A DNA stretch of 6,657 nt, taken from contig JAHKLF010000085.1 in NCBI GenBank assembly GCA_029856615.1, positions 1 to 6,657 of the forward strand. Direction: 5' to 3'. Positions 5,614 through 6,657 of the stretch are shown one piece after another. Source of the stretch: Candidatus Njordarchaeota archaeon (lineage in GTDB: Archaea > Asgardarchaeota > Njordarchaeia > Njordarchaeales > Njordarchaeaceae). The notes under the pieces were generated by a model that did not search any database, was not told the DNA's origin, and worked only from the letters and a program-made list of their open reading frames with translations. The first letter of the stretch is position 1. Every line of letters starts with the position of its first letter. The translations under genes and the position numbers were made by a program.

Positions 5614-5856
5614 ATGATTGTGGAGATGGATAAGAAGGGGCGGGTTCTCATACCTAAGAAAATAAGAGACAAACTTAATCTCAGGGAGGGAACGAAATTT
5701 AGATTACGTATTGAGGATGAAAAAATTATTCTTGTTAAAGAAGAAAGTACAGCAGAGCGATACGCTGGGAAATACAAAGCTAAGATACCTATTCCCAAGG
5801 ATCTGGACGATTTTCTCAACATGGTGATCCAGAATTGGTGGAAAGAAAATATGTAG
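5614..5856 (+). CDS. vapB: VapB-type antitoxin, SpoVT/AbrB fold (pair 4)
   Basis: An 80-residue protein. Residues 1-45 are a textbook AbrB/SpoVT domain: MIVEMDKKGRVLIPKKIRD, then LREGTKFRLRIEDEKIILVK. The tail AERYAGKYKAKIPIP followed by LDDFLNMVIQNWW is amphipathic and would wrap the toxin. ATG 5614 is chosen because the family usually starts there. GTG 5602 in the same frame would add four residues and coincides with a repeat of the operator half-site; a leaderless transcript starting at 5602 could use it, so this is not settled. The gene overlaps its toxin by about 20 bases. Expected roles are toxin neutralisation and repression of its own promoter through the GTGGGA sites. Confidence 0.87.
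   Translation: MIVEMDKKGRVLIPKKIRDKLNLREGTKFRLRIEDEKIILVKEESTAERYAGKYKAKIPIPKDLDDFLNMVIQNWWKENM
5823..5828 (+). promoter_or_regulatory. RBS of the fourth vapC, inside vapB
   Basis: GGTGAT complements the archaeal 16S anti-SD. It lies nine bases before GTG 5838 and six before TTG 5835, so it supports either near-identical start within the antitoxin gene. Confidence 0.5.
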
Positions 5857-6254
5857 ACGTAAATGTTTTCGTGTATTGGCTATCGGGTACTGGTGAACTA
5901 CTAGAGAAAGCTAAAAAATGGATTAAAGCAATAGAATCGGGTGTCCGGGGAGAATATATCACCAGTACTCTAACTATTCATGAACTAATGATCATTATCG
6001 CGGGATTGACTGGCAGATCATTAAGGGACAGAAAATTTGTAACAGATATAATTGAAGCTATATCTGGTCTAAATAAATTAGAAATAAAGCCGTTTACCAG
6101 TGATATAATAGAAAAAGCTTTAGATGCAATGAAGAAATTTGATCTCGATTTAGAGGACGCAATACACTATGTGACGGCGATAAAGTATCATGCAGTAAAG
6201 ATAATTTCAAATGACGAGGATTTCGAGAGAACAGATATTCAACGCGTCTTCTGA
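5838..6254 (+). CDS. vapC: VapC-type PIN-domain ribonuclease toxin (pair 4)
   Basis: A 138-residue PIN protein. The acidic residues are D7 (KYVDVNVFVYWL), E49 (STLTIHELMI), D107 (LDLEDAIHYVTA), and D126/D128 (ISNDEDFE). The ending RTDIQRVF is typical of archaeal PIN proteins. All catalytic positions are kept, so an active metal-dependent RNase is expected. No ATG is available: GTG 5838 is preferred over TTG 5835, which adds one residue, because GTG is the commoner start; both lie behind GGTGAT. The start is inside the antitoxin gene, implying coupled translation. The gene ends 73 bases before an ATPase gene on the same strand, which has its own promoter-like repeats. Confidence 0.9.
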   Translation: MERKYVDVNVFVYWLSGTGELLEKAKKWIKAIESGVRGEYITSTLTIHELMIIIAGLTGRSLRDRKFVTDIIEAISGLNKLEIKPFTSDIIEKALDAMKKFDLDLEDAIHYVTAIKYHAVKIISNDEDFERTDIQRVF

Positions 6255-6282
6255 ATCTATACAAAGTTTTATAACCTGGAAA

Positions 6283-6318
6283 ATATAGGCTTATTTCATA
6301 TAGGCTATAATTTATAGG
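6283..6318 (+). promoter_or_regulatory. Phased repeats and promoter before the ATPase gene
   Basis: ATATAGGCT occurs exactly at 6283-6291 and 6298-6306, and a related TTATAGGGT follows at 6312-6320. The shared TATAGG core starts at 6284, 6299 and 6313 (steps 15 and 14). The middle copy is about 26 bases from ATG 6328, the right place for a TATA box on a leaderless mRNA. The repeats may be overlapping promoter elements or regulator sites. Confidence 0.45.
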
Positions 6319-6327
6319 GTTATAGAA

Positions 6328-6657
6328 ATGAATGATTATTTTGTTAATAGGGAAGAGGAAATTCATATAATACTGAGCCACATAAAAATAAAATCTAATA
6401 TACTCATTTACGGGTTAAGGGGGATAGGGAAGACGACATTACTTGAGAAGATCCAGGATATTCTAATTCCAGAGGGAAAGAATGTTCTTTTCATTGATGG
6501 TTACGAAATATTATCGCCGGATGATATCTTTGTAATTATAGGAGAAAGACCTGCAGTAGATGCCCGATACGCGATTAAGGCTCTTTTAGAGATGGATGAT
6601 CATGTGATCATAATAGACGAATTCACAGCTTTAATTCAAACCCTTGCGAGGTATCGC
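6328..6657 (+). CDS. P-loop ATPase, archaeal ATPase type, C-terminus outside window
   Basis: The first 110 codons are present and the frame is open at the right edge. It begins YFVNREEEI, the entry motif of archaeal-type STAND/AAA ATPases (PF01637-like). Walker A is GLRGIGKTT (residues 29-37), preceded by the strand NILIYG. Walker B is HVIIIDEF (about residues 92-99), with D and E suited to Mg2+ binding and water activation. The segment NVLFIDGYEI is the usual second core strand. The missing part would hold sensor residues and any C-terminal helix-turn-helix or nuclease domain, so the job is unknown; relatives are often linked to mobile elements or stress functions. It lies 73 bases after the fourth toxin on the same strand, but a separate promoter is likely. 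It does not look like a VapBC component. Confidence 0.85.
   Translation, partial: MNDYFVNREEEIHIILSHIKIKSNILIYGLRGIGKTTLLEKIQDILIPEGKNVLFIDGYEILSPDDIFVIIGERPAVDARYAIKALLEMDDHVIIIDEFTALIQTLARYR

Noticed and set aside
6094..6381. Minus-strand frame across the end of the fourth toxin and the start of the ATPase
   Set aside because: It is antisense to both a complete PIN domain and an ATPase start, and shows no family features.

Overview
The window looks like an AT-rich archaeal chromosome segment, most plausibly from a hyperthermophilic Thermoproteota (Desulfurococcales-like; the lineage is inference). Pointers are archaeal TATA boxes a fixed distance from starts, Shine-Dalgarno sites matching an archaeal anti-SD (GGAGG, GAGGTGA, GGTGAT), dense VapBC pairs, a TIGR04076-type protein and an archaeal-style P-loop ATPase.

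Layout: (1) A long alpha-helical solenoid-like protein (3-1304, +) is open to the left edge, so its N-terminus lies outside. (2) A first VapBC pair (1623-2254, +) has a ribbon-helix-helix (RHH) antitoxin and a promoter loaded with GTAAT words. (3) A convergent, frame-disrupted two-helix membrane protein gene (2291-2779, -) can be restored to 162 residues by two compensating one-base changes, both in homopolymer runs. A 13-bp direct repeat lies in its upstream region. (4) A second VapBC pair (2953-3628, -) has an AbrB-type antitoxin. (5) A 102-residue TIGR04076-like protein with three Cys is at 3847-4155 (+). (6) A third VapBC pair (4400-5087, +) has an RHH antitoxin. (7) A 514-base stretch holds no convincing gene. 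(8) A fourth VapBC pair (5614-6254, +) has an AbrB antitoxin. (9) The first 110 codons of a P-loop ATPase (6328 to the edge, +) close the window.

The theme is a toxin-antitoxin island: four complete PIN-domain toxins, each with an overlapping or closely coupled upstream antitoxin gene, alternating RHH, AbrB, RHH, AbrB. All four toxins keep the acidic PIN residues, so none looks inactivated. Each antitoxin promoter carries its own inverted repeat around the TATA box, and the repeat sequences are unrelated between pairs. This suggests four separately autoregulated modules. The repeats are strong for pairs 1, 3 and 4 and weak for pair 2.

No undescribed system can be proven from sequence alone. 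The best leads are the unrelated TATA-flanking operators, the twice-frameshifted membrane gene, and the phased repeats ahead of the ATPase next to the fourth VapBC pair.
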